Below are positions 25,995-34,907 of a DNA stretch of 64,000 nt, piece after piece. The notes under the pieces are model-generated. The model worked only from the letters and a program-made list of their open reading frames with translations. It ran no database searches and was not told the origin of the DNA. Made by a program: the position numbers and the translations under genes. Origin of the DNA: CAVYXK01 sp963708245. Lineage in GTDB: Bacteria; Pseudomonadota; Alphaproteobacteria; Acetobacterales; Acetobacteraceae. The stretch covers positions 7,378,001 to 7,442,000 of the forward strand of contig OY970201.1 in assembly GCA_963708245.1 (NCBI GenBank), in the 5' to 3' direction. Positions within the stretch are counted from its first letter, which is position 1. Every line of letters starts with the position of its first letter.

Positions 25995-27218
25995 TCATGC
26001 CGCTCTGAGCGGCACCACCTCGCCGGCGGGTGCCGGGCGCGAACAGAACTCCGCCCACGCCTGCATGAGCAGGCGCCGCTTCTGGAACAGATCGCCACGC
26101 GCGTATGCCTGCTCGGCGGCATCGCCAAGTCTGTGCGCCATGGCCATTTCGATCACCTCGCGCGGGAATGCTGTCGTTTCACCTGCCCAGTCGCGGAACG
26201 AGCTGCGGAACCCGTGAGCGGTGATCTCGCCCAGGCCCATGCGGCGCAGAACGGTGGTCAGGGCTCGGTCGCAGAGTGGCTTACCCGCGCGCGCGCCAGG
26301 GAAAACGAAGTCAAAATCATGACGCCGCAGCGCTTCGATCTCACGCAGGATTGCCAGCGCCGGATCACTGAGCGGCGCCCTGTGTTCGCGTGATGCTTTC
26401 GTGCGGGTTGGCGGGATCGTCCAAACAGCATGATCGAAGTCGATTTCCGACCACCTGGCGCCTCGTACCTCGCCGGAGCGTGTCGCGGTCAAGACAGCGA
26501 ATTCGAGCGCGCGAGCGCTGATCCCGGTGTGCTCACGCAGCCGCGCCATGAAGGCTCCTGTCTGACGCCACGGCAACGCAGCGAGATGCTGCACCCGCTG
26601 CACCTTGCCGCGCGCCGGCAGCACGTTCGCGAGGTGTCCTTTCCATCGGGCCGGGTTCTCGCCGGTGCGCCAGCCGCGCGCGCGGGCATAGTCCAGCACG
26701 CTTTCGATGCGCCCTCGTACGCGGCTGGCGGTCTCGGTCGTGGTTCGCCACATCGGTTCCAGCACGCGCATCACCGAGCCGGTGTCTATATCGGCGACCG
26801 GCAATGCGCCGATCGCAGGCAGCACGTAATCGCGCAGCGTGGCGTGCCATTGCCCTCGATGCTTGGCGTTCCGCCAGCTCGCTTCGTGCGCGGCAACGTA
26901 AAGCTCCGCTACTGCGCGAAACGACAGGGCGGCTGCTTTGGCCGCTTCTTCCGCTTCGCGCTGTCGTTTCTCGCGGAGCGGATCACGCCCGCTCGCCAAC
27001 AACTGGCGGCATTCCCGAGCCTTCTCCCGCGCTGCCGCCAAGCTGACGTCCGGTTCGGCGCCAAGGCCGACCCACCGCGTCTTGCCGCCGCGACGATAGC
27101 GAAACTGCCAACTCCGCCCGCCGGTCGGGCCGATCTTGAGATAAAGGCCGCTTCTGCCGCCATCGGCATATCGTCCAGGCTTGTTGAGCTTTCGCAGCGC
27201 GAGTGTGTTGAGTGCCAT
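25995..27218 (-). CDS. int: Tyrosine recombinase (P4-type integrase)
   Basis: 407 residues with the N-terminal DUF4102 arm-binding domain (YADGGRSGLYLKIGPTGGRS), a SAM-like core-binding domain and the catalytic domain. Catalytic residues visible: Arg in TATRSGEVRGARW, HxxR in AHGFRSSFRDWAGE, His in MAMAHRLG and the Tyr in EQAYARGDLF. It should integrate and excise the element. No tRNA, the usual target of this family, was found beside it. Confidence 0.95.
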   Translation of the reverse strand: MALNTLALRKLNKPGRYADGGRSGLYLKIGPTGGRSWQFRYRRGGKTRWVGLGAEPDVSLAAAREKARECRQLLASGRDPLREKRQREAEEAAKAAALSFRAVAELYVAAHEASWRNAKHRGQWHATLRDYVLPAIGALPVADIDTGSVMRVLEPMWRTTTETASRVRGRIESVLDYARARGWRTGENPARWKGHLANVLPARGKVQRVQHLAALPWRQTGAFMARLREHTGISARALEFAVLTATRSGEVRGARWSEIDFDHAVWTIPPTRTKASREHRAPLSDPALAILREIEALRRHDFDFVFPGARAGKPLCDRALTTVLRRMGLGEITAHGFRSSFRDWAGETTAFPREVIEMAMAHRLGDAAEQAYARGDLFQKRRLLMQAWAEFCSRPAPAGEVVPLRAA

Positions 27219-27292
27219 GTTGACCCCTTCTGCCCCAATCGCTCGTGGCTCTACCTGTCCCGGCGCTGGGCCAGCCGGTCAGTGGCGGGCAG

Positions 27293-27313
27293 GCTACACT
27301 TAGGGCTACACAT
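27293..27313. promoter_or_regulatory. Candidate integrase arm-binding repeats near an attachment end
   Basis: GGCTACACTTAGGGCTACAC holds two GGCTACAC units 12 bases apart, just upstream of the integrase gene, the usual place of arm-type sites near attL/attR in P4-type elements. The matching far attachment site was not found. Confidence 0.4.
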
Positions 27314-27508
27314 TAAACGCGGACGTGAGCGGATGCAAGCGGATGGTGACGAAACCTTCGGTCCTGAGATCGGCCTAGTGCCTTCGTCCTTTGCGAACGA
27401 CAACGAAGGATAGCGAACAGCAGATCGGCGGATTAACTATCCGCTGCCAGTTTGTTCAGCGGCGCCCTGTTCAGGTGCTGGGCGCATCGCGGACAAGGAA
27501 CGGTTCAA

Positions 27509-28003
27509 ATGAGCGGGGCGTCGGCCGCTGCCGAGCAGGTGGAAGAGGCCACTCCGCCGAAGCGGCCAGCATGGCGGCGCTGGCTGCCGCTGATCGCCGT
27601 GCCTGGTACCGCGCTCGTGCTAGTAACCGGGCTGTGGTTCGGCGGCATTCTGCCGCGCATGCTCGGGATGGCGCAGAAGAGTTCAGACACCGCGCATCCG
27701 CCGATCCTGGTTGATCTGCCGGAGATGGTCGCCAACCTGAACAGCGATCCCCGGCGGCCGCGCTATATCAAGCTAAAGCCAGCGGTCGAGGTGTCTCGCC
27801 AGCAGGACGTGGCAGCGGTGAACGCCGCGATGCCGCAACTGCAGGACCTATTTCAGACTTATCTGCGCGAGCAACGGCCGGAGGATCTGCAGGGCGCGAT
27901 CGGCACCTATCGGCTGCGGCAGGAACTGATTGCCCGCGCCGACGTCGCCCTGGCGCCGGTGCGCATCGACGATGTTCTGTTTGTCGAGATGCTGGTGCAA
28001 TGA
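27509..28003 (+). CDS. fliL: Flagellar basal-body-associated protein FliL
   Basis: 164 residues from the ATG at 27509, preceded by AAGGAA. One N-terminal membrane helix (WLPLIAVPGTALVLVTGLWF) is followed by a periplasmic domain with YIKLKPAVEVSRQQDV and a C-terminal VRIDDVLFVEMLVQ, the FliL pattern. FliL surrounds the stator at the motor and influences torque. It is the first gene of a flagellar operon and overlaps fliM by ATGA. Confidence 0.9.
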   Translation: MSGASAAAEQVEEATPPKRPAWRRWLPLIAVPGTALVLVTGLWFGGILPRMLGMAQKSSDTAHPPILVDLPEMVANLNSDPRRPRYIKLKPAVEVSRQQDVAAVNAAMPQLQDLFQTYLREQRPEDLQGAIGTYRLRQELIARADVALAPVRIDDVLFVEMLVQ

Positions 28004-29056
28004 GCGGCACCGACGAGCAGCCGGACCAGGACTCACTGGCCGCCGCCTGGGGTGCCGAGGCCGACGCCGGCGATGCGGCGCCGCCCGCGCGCGTGCTCAA
28101 CCAAGCCGAGATCGACAGCCTGCTGGGCTTCGACGACGGCGCCTCGGCCGGCGAAAGCCTGTACGGGGATGCAGAAGATCATCAGCTCCGGGCTCGTTTC
28201 GTACGAACGCCTGCCGATGCTGGAGATCGTGTTCGACCGGCTGGTGCGGATCATGTCCACCAGCCTGCGCAACTTCACCAGCGACAATGTCGAGGTGGGC
28301 ATCGACAACATCCTGTCGCTGAGGTTCGGCGATTACCTGAACTCGATCCCGCTGCCGGCGATGCTGGCAGTCTTCAAGGCCGAGGAGTGGGATAATTATG
28401 GGCAGATGGTGGTCGATAGCGCGATGATTTACTCAATCGTCGATGTGCTGCTGGGGGGGCGGCGCGGCACCGCGGCGATGCGCATCGAGGGGCGGCCCTA
28501 TACCACGATCGAGCGCACGCTGGTCGAGCGGCTGATCCATGTCGTTCTTGCCGATCTCTCGGCGAGCTTCGATCCGCTCTGCCCCGTCACCTTCCGCTAC
28601 GAGCGGCTGGAGGTGAACCCACGTTTTGCCACCATCAGCAGGTTGTCGAACGCCGCCGTATTGGCGCGGCTACGCATCGACATGGAAGACCGCGGCGGCC
28701 GCATGGAGCTGCTGCTGCCGTACGCCACGCTGGAACCAGTGCGTGAGCTGCTGCTGCAGCAGTTCATGGGCGAGAAGTTTGGCCGCGATTCGATCTGGGA
28801 GACGCATCTGGCCGAGGAGCTCTGGAACACCGATGTCGAGTTGGACGTGGTGTTGGACGAGCAGGTGATGCGCCTCGCCGACGTGATGGCGCTGCGCCCG
28901 GGCAGTCGCATCGCGCTGAACGCGGCGCCGGGCACTGTGGTGCAGCTTCGTTGCGGCGCCGTGCCGCTGTTCGAGGCGAAGGTTGGGCGGCGCAAGAACC
29001 GCGTCGCCGTGCGCATCGAGCGCGAGCTCGCACGGCCGCAGCAGGCAGAGCGATGA
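28000..29056 (+). CDS. fliM: Flagellar motor switch protein FliM, frameshifted near residue 56
   Basis: The first frame from ATG 28000 contains VLNQAEIDSLLGFDD, the CheY-P-binding segment. The rest of FliM (LVSYERLPMLEIVFDRLVRI, the middle CheC-like domain with YTTIERTLVERL, and the C-terminal SpoA domain ELDVVLDEQVMRLADVMAL) is in another frame from about 28169. Dropping one G from GGGG at 28165-28168 restores a normal protein of about 351 residues. Without that repair the cell would be non-motile, so an assembly error or an on/off homopolymer switch are both possible. Confidence 0.88.
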
Positions 29057-29072
29057 ACACGGGGGCGCCAGA

Positions 29073-29501
29073 ATGGCCGGAGCGGAATGGCTGGTCGAGA
29101 TCGTGCTGGTCGTGCTGTTGGCGGCGACGCTGTTCCATGCGGTTCGCCTGGAACGGGCGCTGGGCGTGCTGAAGCGGGACCGCTCGATGCTCGAGGAACT
29201 GGTGGCGGGATTCAACGCCAGCACGCGGCAGGCCGAATCCGGCATCGAACGGTTGCGTGCGGCGGCCGACAGTTCCGGCCAGCAGATCGCCCGGCAGATC
29301 GAGGCGGCGCGCGTCGTGCAGGCTGATCTAGGCTACCTGATCGAACGCGGCGAGCGGCTGGCGGATCGTATGGACACGCTGGTGCGTATTGCGCGGCCGC
29401 TCGCGGCTGATCCGATCCGTGAGTCGGAACCCGGGGAGGTTGCGCGCCCGCGCAGCCAGGCCGAGCGCGATCTTCTGAAAGCATTGAGGCTGGCGAAATG
29501 A
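29073..29501 (+). CDS. Flagellar-cluster membrane/coiled-coil protein (DUF6468-like)
   Basis: 142 residues from the ATG at 29073, preferred because the N-terminal membrane helix (WLVEIVLVVLLAATLFHAV) starts there. A heptad-rich coiled coil follows (LERALGVLKRDRSMLEELVA and onward). It sits 16 bases after fliM and overlaps motE, a position occupied in related Rhodospirillales by DUF6468 proteins of unknown function. Probably a motor-associated inner-membrane protein. Confidence 0.65.
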   Translation: MAGAEWLVEIVLVVLLAATLFHAVRLERALGVLKRDRSMLEELVAGFNASTRQAESGIERLRAAADSSGQQIARQIEAARVVQADLGYLIERGERLADRMDTLVRIARPLAADPIRESEPGEVARPRSQAERDLLKALRLAK

Positions 29502-30172
29502 GAATGGCGGCACCACGCTTGCTGCCGGCGACCACGGTGGCGATCGCCGCGCTGCTCGGCATGAAAGGGCTGGAGCTTGTGCGCGCCGCGACACCGGCCG
29601 ATGCGCTCGGGCAGATGCCGACGAAGCCGGCGGCAGCCTCGCCGGCGACATTGCCGGCGGCATCCCTACCCGCCTCCCAGGCTACGGCGCCCGCGCCGGC
29701 ATCGACGCAAAACCAGCCGGCTGTCTCGCCCGCGCCGCCTGCCCCGGCGGTGAGCGACGGGGAGAAGACGGTGCTGCAGGAGCTGCGGCAGCGCCGCGAG
29801 GAGCTGGACGCCCGCGAACGGACGGTGGCAGCGCGTGAATCCGTGCTCGCGGCAGCCGAACACAAGCTTGATCAGCGTGTCGCCGAACTGCAGGCGCTGC
29901 AGCAGCGCCTGGAAGCACTGGAAGCCGCCCGCCAGCAGCGCCAAGATGCAAGCTGGCAGGGATTGGTGAAGCTCTATGCGAGCATGAAGCCACGCGATGC
30001 CGCAAAAATTTTCGACGATCTAGACACGCCTGTGCTGCTCGAAGTCGTGGACCGCATGAACGAGCGCAAGGCGGCGCCGATTCTCGCAGCCATGCAGCCG
30101 GACCGCGCCCGGGAGATTACCGAGAAACTCGCTGCGATGCGCACCAAACGCGATAGCGCCGGGACTGACTGA
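29498..30172 (+). CDS. motE: MotE-like protein with MgtE N-terminal domain
   Basis: 224 residues: N-terminal hydrophobic segment, a long Ala/Pro linker (residues 27-85), a coiled coil (LQELRQRREELDARERTVAA) and a C-terminal MgtE_N domain (LYASMKPRDAAKIFDDLDTP, ILAAMQPDRAREITEKL). In Alphaproteobacteria MotE is a periplasmic chaperone that stabilises the stator partner MotC. It is coupled to the preceding gene by ATGA. Confidence 0.75.
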   Translation: MRMAAPRLLPATTVAIAALLGMKGLELVRAATPADALGQMPTKPAAASPATLPAASLPASQATAPAPASTQNQPAVSPAPPAPAVSDGEKTVLQELRQRREELDARERTVAARESVLAAAEHKLDQRVAELQALQQRLEALEAARQQRQDASWQGLVKLYASMKPRDAAKIFDDLDTPVLLEVVDRMNERKAAPILAAMQPDRAREITEKLAAMRTKRDSAGTD

Positions 30173-30185
30173 GAAGGAGGCGAGA

Positions 30186-30572
30186 TTGCCGATCGACAAG
30201 TCGATGAACGTGCTGATTGTCGATGACTACAAGACGATGCTGCGCATCATCCGTAACCTGCTGAAGCAGATCGACTTCAACAACGTCGAGGAGGCGACTG
30301 ACGGGGCCGAGGCGCTAAACAAGCTACGCTCCAGCAGCTTCGGTCTGGTGATCAGCGACTGGAACATGCAGCCGATGAATGGGTTGCAGCTTCTTCAGGA
30401 AGTGCGGGCGGACGCCAAGCTGAAATCGACCCCATTCATCATAGTGACGGCCGAAAGCAAGGCCGAGAACGTGGTTGCCGCCAAGCAGGCCGGCGTGTCC
30501 AATTATATCGTCAAACCGTTCAATGCAGAGACGTTACGCGATAAGATCGAGAGGGTCCTCGGGCGTGCCTGA
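30186..30572 (+). CDS. cheY: CheY-like chemotaxis response regulator
   Basis: 128 residues starting with TTG at 30186 after GAAGGAGG, which decides the start. A stand-alone receiver domain with acidic pocket IVDDY, phospho-acceptor Asp in LVISDWNMQPMNG, Thr in FIIVTAES and Lys in YIVKPFNAET. Phosphorylated CheY binds FliM to reverse or stop the motor; fliM is four genes upstream and cheZ overlaps downstream. Confidence 0.93.
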   Translation: MPIDKSMNVLIVDDYKTMLRIIRNLLKQIDFNNVEEATDGAEALNKLRSSSFGLVISDWNMQPMNGLQLLQEVRADAKLKSTPFIIVTAESKAENVVAAKQAGVSNYIVKPFNAETLRDKIERVLGRA

Positions 30573-31203
30573 CCTGTTCGCCGGTACGCGGGCCGAGCCG
30601 CTGGCTCGCCGGCTGGCTGCGATTCGCGCGCGCTACCCCGCGGCCGAGCCAGAATGGGTCGCGGAGGTCGTGCACGCGGTCATTGCATCGCTGAGCGGCG
30701 AGCCTTCGCCGGTACAGCTCTCGCTGCTGCACGAGGTCGAGGAACTGGGGCGGACGATCGCCAACGCCAAATCGGAGATTGCCGCGCTCAAGGTGGACGA
30801 CATTACGGCCAGCCATATCCCGTTCGCCACCGACGAACTGGATGCGATCGTGTCGCACACCGCATCCGCCACCCATGCCATCCTGGAGAGCTGCCAAACG
30901 CTGGACGCGGTCGCCGAGGCACTCGCCGGCGAGACGGCGGTGCAGTTGCAAGACGCGACCACTCGTATTTACGAGGCGTGCAGCTTCCAGGACATCACCG
31001 GACAACGCATCACCAAGGTCGTCAACACCTTGAAGGCCATCGAGGCGAAGGTCGCGCAGATCCTGGCGACATTCAGCACCGACACGGCGCAAGCTTGCGT
31101 CACCGCCCAGCAGGGGATCGCGGAGCTGTTGAACGGACCACAGTTTCCCGCTGAGGCGATGGCACAGGCGGAGATCGACCGCCTGCTCGCCAGCTTCGAC
31201 TGA
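30565..31203 (+). CDS. cheZ: CheY-P phosphatase CheZ
   Basis: 212 residues from a GTG at 30565 that overlaps the end of cheY. A long helical hairpin ends in CSFQDITGQRITKVVNTLK, the CheZ signature with the catalytic Gln, and the C-terminus AQAEIDRLLASFD matches the CheY-binding tail. It dephosphorylates CheY-P and so resets motor rotation. Confidence 0.92.
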   Translation: MPDLFAGTRAEPLARRLAAIRARYPAAEPEWVAEVVHAVIASLSGEPSPVQLSLLHEVEELGRTIANAKSEIAALKVDDITASHIPFATDELDAIVSHTASATHAILESCQTLDAVAEALAGETAVQLQDATTRIYEACSFQDITGQRITKVVNTLKAIEAKVAQILATFSTDTAQACVTAQQGIAELLNGPQFPAEAMAQAEIDRLLASFD

Positions 31204-31410
31204 TATCAGGCGGCGAAAAGGGGTGACGCTTCACTCGTCATTCTCGCGCCCGCGGGAAGCAACGTTCATCTCTCCCGTTTGCGGGAGATGTCGCCACGCG
31301 GAGCGTGGCGGCTGAGCGTGCGCGGTAGGTGGAACCCTCACCCGGTTCGCTTAGCGAACCGACCTCTTCCGCAAGGCGGGAGAGGTGAATTCGGCCGGTT
31401 CGGCTGGGGG
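31204..31410. repeat. Intergenic repeat of CTCTCCCGC / TTCGCTTAGCGAA type
   Basis: Contains CTCTCCCGTTTGCGGGAGA, GTTCGCTTAGCGAAC and GCAAGGCGGGAGAGGTGAA. Related palindromic sequence occurs at 57290-57330, 57660-57750 and 60620-60680. Open frames running through it are repeat translation, not protein. Confidence 0.65.
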
Positions 31411-34284
31411 GTGCACGCCTGCCGTTTGCTGATTCTCGCTGCGGCGCTGCTTGGCGTTACACCCGGGCGCGCGGATCCCGTCGGTTCCGGTAGCAAGCAA
31501 CCAGTGCCGGTGCGAGTCGGCGAGCATCCCGGCTTCGGCCGCATCGTGTTCGACTTCACCGGGCCGGTGTCGTGGCGCATCGCGCGCAACGGGGCGCAGG
31601 TGACGTTGCATTTCGATCCGGCAAACACGATCGCGCCAGCGCCATCGCTGCCGCGGAACGTCATCGCGATGACGCAAGACGCCGGTGGTGTCGAGATAAC
31701 GGTCGCGCCGGGCGCAAGGCTCAGAACAATGCGCCTGGTCGAGCGGCTGGTGCTCGATGTGCTCGACCCGCTGCCCGACAAATCGCCCTCAGTGGCGCCG
31801 GCACGAACACCCCCTGCGGCGAAGCTGGTGCGGCCGGACTTGCCGATCGATCGGCACGATGTGGCCCCGGTCGCGCCGGCGGTCCAGACACCACCCGCTG
31901 CCGCGCCGGCTGCATCGCCTTCCGCATCGGCGGCGGCGCAAATACCGTCGCCCGCCGCGGCGGCCGTGCCGCCCCCAACGACGCCATCCGACGTTGGATC
32001 GACGCCGGTCTCATTGGCGGCGACGAAGGCCGCTGCCCCGTCGTCGGCGACGAGCTCAGCGATCCTGTTGCCGTTCGACAGAACCGTCGGGGCGGCCGCT
32101 TTCCGTCGCGGCGGCCGGGCGGTGCTGTTGTTCGACCAGGCCCGGCCGCTCGATCTGACCGGGTTGCGTGACGACGCCGTGTTCGGGGCAGCGGTTGTGC
32201 ACGTATTGCCGGCGGCGACCATGGTTGTGCTGCCGCTGGCGCCGGGAACGGAACTGGCGCTGCGGCATGAGCGGGATGGGTGGCGTGTGGCTGCGGGACC
32301 GGCACTGGCGACGGCACCGCCGCTTGCGCCGGTCGAGCGGGACGGCGGGCTTGTCTTCCCGATCCCCGATCCCGGGCGAACGATCAGCATCGTTGATCCG
32401 GACTCGGGAGCGACAGTGCTGGTGGGTACGGAACTTGGTTCCGGTCAGGCGATCACCGTCCGCCGTCGGACGCCGCAATTCGTGCTGTGGCCGACGTGGC
32501 AGGGGATCGCGGTCGAGCCGCTGAGCGATCGTCTCGCCTTGCAGGCGGTGCCTACCGGCTTCGCCATGACTGTTGTGGGTGGGTCGCTGGCGATGACGCC
32601 GGCGAGTGCTGAGACCACCGCGTTGGCCACGGCGGTCAGCCTGACCCAGCGGTTCGACCTCCCGGCTCTGCCGCTGGCGGCGCTCGCGGTCCGGCTGCGC
32701 GAGCAGGTGGCTGCGGCTGCAGCGGCGCCGCCGCTGTCGCGCGGCGAAGAGCTGAACGCCGCAGCGAAGACGATGATCGCCCTCGGCTGGGGGGCGGAGG
32801 CGGCGGCCGAACTGCGCCTGGCCGCTCTGGCGACGCCGCAGCAAGCGGACGAGCCCGATCCGGCGGCCCTTGGGGCGATCGCCGCGCTGCTGGCCTGGCG
32901 TCCGGAGCGGGCCGGTGCCATCGATGATCCGCGCCTTACCGGCAGCGACGAGGTGACGCTTTGGCGCGCGGTTCGCGACGCGGAATTGCGTACCGCACTC
33001 CCCAAGGCCGCGTCGGAGTTCGCTGCGACCTGGCCGCTGATCCTGACCTACCGAGCGGGACTGCAGGAACGCCTGTTGCCGCTTGCAGCCGAGACGATGG
33101 TGGCTGGCGGCGCAGCGAAGCAGGCTGATGCATTGTTGGCGGGCAGCCCGAACGATCCGGTGCTGGCGCTGGCGCGGGGCATGCTTGCCCAAGCCAACGG
33201 GCAGACCGACGCGGCGTTGGCGATCTACGACGCCTTATCGCTTGGAAAGGATCGGTTGGTGCGCGCGCGGGCCACGCGACGCGCAGTCGAGCTGCGGCTT
33301 ACCAGCGGGAAGATCGATGCGGCTCATGCCGCTGACGAGATGGAGAAGTTGCTGGCAGCATGGCAAGGCGACGACCGTGAGCTGTCGCTGCGCGAGCGCC
33401 TGGCGGAATTGCGGGCCCAGGCGGGGAGCTGGCGGTCCGCACTCGAGCTGCTGCGCGAGACTGCACGCGATTTTCCCGACCAAGCCGCGGAGATCCACGA
33501 TCGTATGCAACGGGTCTTCGCCGCCGCACTCAACGACCCGCGATCCGATGCGCTGCCGCCGCTCGAATTCGTTGCGCTCGTTGGCGAGAACACCGACGTG
33601 CTGCCCACCGGCCCTGCAGGAGACGCGCTTTCGGGGCGGCTGGCGGAGCGGCTGCTGGCTCTTGATCTGCCGGAGCAGGCGGAGCCGGTGCTGGAAAAGC
33701 TGGTTCGCGTGGCGCTTCCGGGAGCCGGTCGCGCCGAGATCGGCGCCCGGCTCGCCGCACTGCGGCTGCGGCAAGGTGATGCGGCCGACGCGCTCGCGGC
33801 CCTGTCCGACTCGTCGGCGGACGACCTTCCGGCTGCGCTGACCGAGCGGCGAACCTTGCTGCTGGCCGAGGCGGAGGCGCGCAACGGCGACGTGCCTGGC
33901 GCGGTTGCGGCGCTGTCGGCGCTGGGCACGGCGGCGGCCGACGAGAAGCGGGCCTCGATCCTGGAGCAGGCGCAGGATTGGGGCGGGGCGGAGGGGGCGC
34001 TCAAGGATTATGCCGCCAAGACGATTCCCGATACCGGCAAGCTGGACGACACGCAGCGTCGTACGTTGATCCGGCTGGCGGCTGCCGCGGCGCGCGGAGG
34101 CGACCCGGCGGAGTTGGCGACGTTGCGCGCGCAGGACGAGAGCCGGATGGGAACCGGGCCGCTCGCTGACATGTTCCGGCTGCTGACGGCCGACGCGGTG
34201 CGTGGCGTGGCGGACCTGCGGCGATCGGGGCAGGAGGCGGCTTTGGCGCACGCATTGCCCGAGGACCTGAAAGCGGTGCGTTGA
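31411..34284 (+). CDS. Large exported TPR-like protein with AMIN-like N-terminus
   Basis: The frame is open from 31279, but its first 44 codons run through the intergenic repeat. The GTG at 31411 gives a clean signal peptide (ACRLLILAAALLGVTPGRA). Then comes an AMIN-like domain (EHPGFGRIVFDF, VTLHFDP), a Pro/Ala linker near residues 125-205 and about 600 residues of TPR-like helical pairs. Total about 957 residues. It follows cheZ and may be a periplasmic or outer-membrane scaffold for the flagellum. Function not established. Confidence 0.7.
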   Translation: MHACRLLILAAALLGVTPGRADPVGSGSKQPVPVRVGEHPGFGRIVFDFTGPVSWRIARNGAQVTLHFDPANTIAPAPSLPRNVIAMTQDAGGVEITVAPGARLRTMRLVERLVLDVLDPLPDKSPSVAPARTPPAAKLVRPDLPIDRHDVAPVAPAVQTPPAAAPAASPSASAAAQIPSPAAAAVPPPTTPSDVGSTPVSLAATKAAAPSSATSSAILLPFDRTVGAAAFRRGGRAVLLFDQARPLDLTGLRDDAVFGAAVVHVLPAATMVVLPLAPGTELALRHERDGWRVAAGPALATAPPLAPVERDGGLVFPIPDPGRTISIVDPDSGATVLVGTELGSGQAITVRRRTPQFVLWPTWQGIAVEPLSDRLALQAVPTGFAMTVVGGSLAMTPASAETTALATAVSLTQRFDLPALPLAALAVRLREQVAAAAAAPPLSRGEELNAAAKTMIALGWGAEAAAELRLAALATPQQADEPDPAALGAIAALLAWRPERAGAIDDPRLTGSDEVTLWRAVRDAELRTALPKAASEFAATWPLILTYRAGLQERLLPLAAETMVAGGAAKQADALLAGSPNDPVLALARGMLAQANGQTDAALAIYDALSLGKDRLVRARATRRAVELRLTSGKIDAAHAADEMEKLLAAWQGDDRELSLRERLAELRAQAGSWRSALELLRETARDFPDQAAEIHDRMQRVFAAALNDPRSDALPPLEFVALVGENTDVLPTGPAGDALSGRLAERLLALDLPEQAEPVLEKLVRVALPGAGRAEIGARLAALRLRQGDAADALAALSDSSADDLPAALTERRTLLLAEAEARNGDVPGAVAALSALGTAAADEKRASILEQAQDWGGAEGALKDYAAKTIPDTGKLDDTQRRTLIRLAAAAARGGDPAELATLRAQDESRMGTGPLADMFRLLTADAVRGVADLRRSGQEAALAHALPEDLKAVR

Positions 34285-34437
34285 AGCAGGCAAGTGGGAT
34301 GCCGCTATGCGGATTTTTGCCGGCTAGGGGCAGAAAAACTCTTGCATCGCCGGGGCCGGTTCCCCATTTTCCGCGGCCTTGGCCCGAGGGGGCGTAGTTC
34401 GCCCAACAGGCCGTCTGCTGGTAGGGACAGGGTCGCG

Positions 34438-34887
34438 ATGAACGCACTCGCTCCACTGGGGATGGTCTCGGATTTCCCGAGCAGCAACCAGACATCGGAA
34501 GGCGCCGAGGCGCAGAAGGACTACTTCGTCGAAAAGGACGGGGTGAAGTTCGCCGGTACGCATTTGCTGGTCGATCTGTGGGGCGCGCGCAACCTGTGCG
34601 ATCCCGACTTGATCGACACGGCGTTGCGCGAGGCGGCCGAGGCCGCCAACGCGACCGTGCTGCATACGCATTTCCATCATTTCGGGCCGGATGGTGGCGT
34701 GTCGGGGGTGATCGTGTTGGCGGAGAGCCATATCTCGATCCACACGTGGCCTGAGCGTGATTTCGCCGCTATCGATATCTTCATGTGTGGGTCGTGCGAT
34801 CCGTACAAGTCGTTGCCGGTGCTGAAGGCGGCGTTCCGCCCGGCCTCTATCCATCTGGGCGAGCAGCGGCGCGGGCTGATCGCGTAG
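34438..34887 (+). CDS. speD: S-adenosylmethionine decarboxylase proenzyme
   Basis: 149 residues from the ATG at 34438. The bacterial class 1B signature ESHISIHTWPE contains the Ser that becomes the pyruvoyl cofactor after self-cleavage at Glu-Ser. HTHFHHFGPDGGVSGV and FMCGSCDP carry the catalytic Cys and acid/base residues. It makes decarboxylated AdoMet, the aminopropyl donor for speE just downstream (21-base gap). The 150-base leader 34285-34437 has no recognised riboswitch. Confidence 0.93.
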   Translation: MNALAPLGMVSDFPSSNQTSEGAEAQKDYFVEKDGVKFAGTHLLVDLWGARNLCDPDLIDTALREAAEAANATVLHTHFHHFGPDGGVSGVIVLAESHISIHTWPERDFAAIDIFMCGSCDPYKSLPVLKAAFRPASIHLGEQRRGLIA

Positions 34888-34907
34888 CGCGCGCCTGGCC
34901 CGCCTGC

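Noticed and set aside
27219..27508. tRNA gene as integration target
   Set aside because: No cloverleaf with a TTCGANTC arm could be built here or near 20-21 kb.
31279..31410. Extension of the TPR-like gene upstream of GTG 31411
   Set aside because: These codons run through a dispersed intergenic palindrome and would block the signal peptide.
34285..34437. Possible riboswitch ahead of speD
   Set aside because: GC-rich and able to fold, but it matches no SAM or polyamine riboswitch core that I know.
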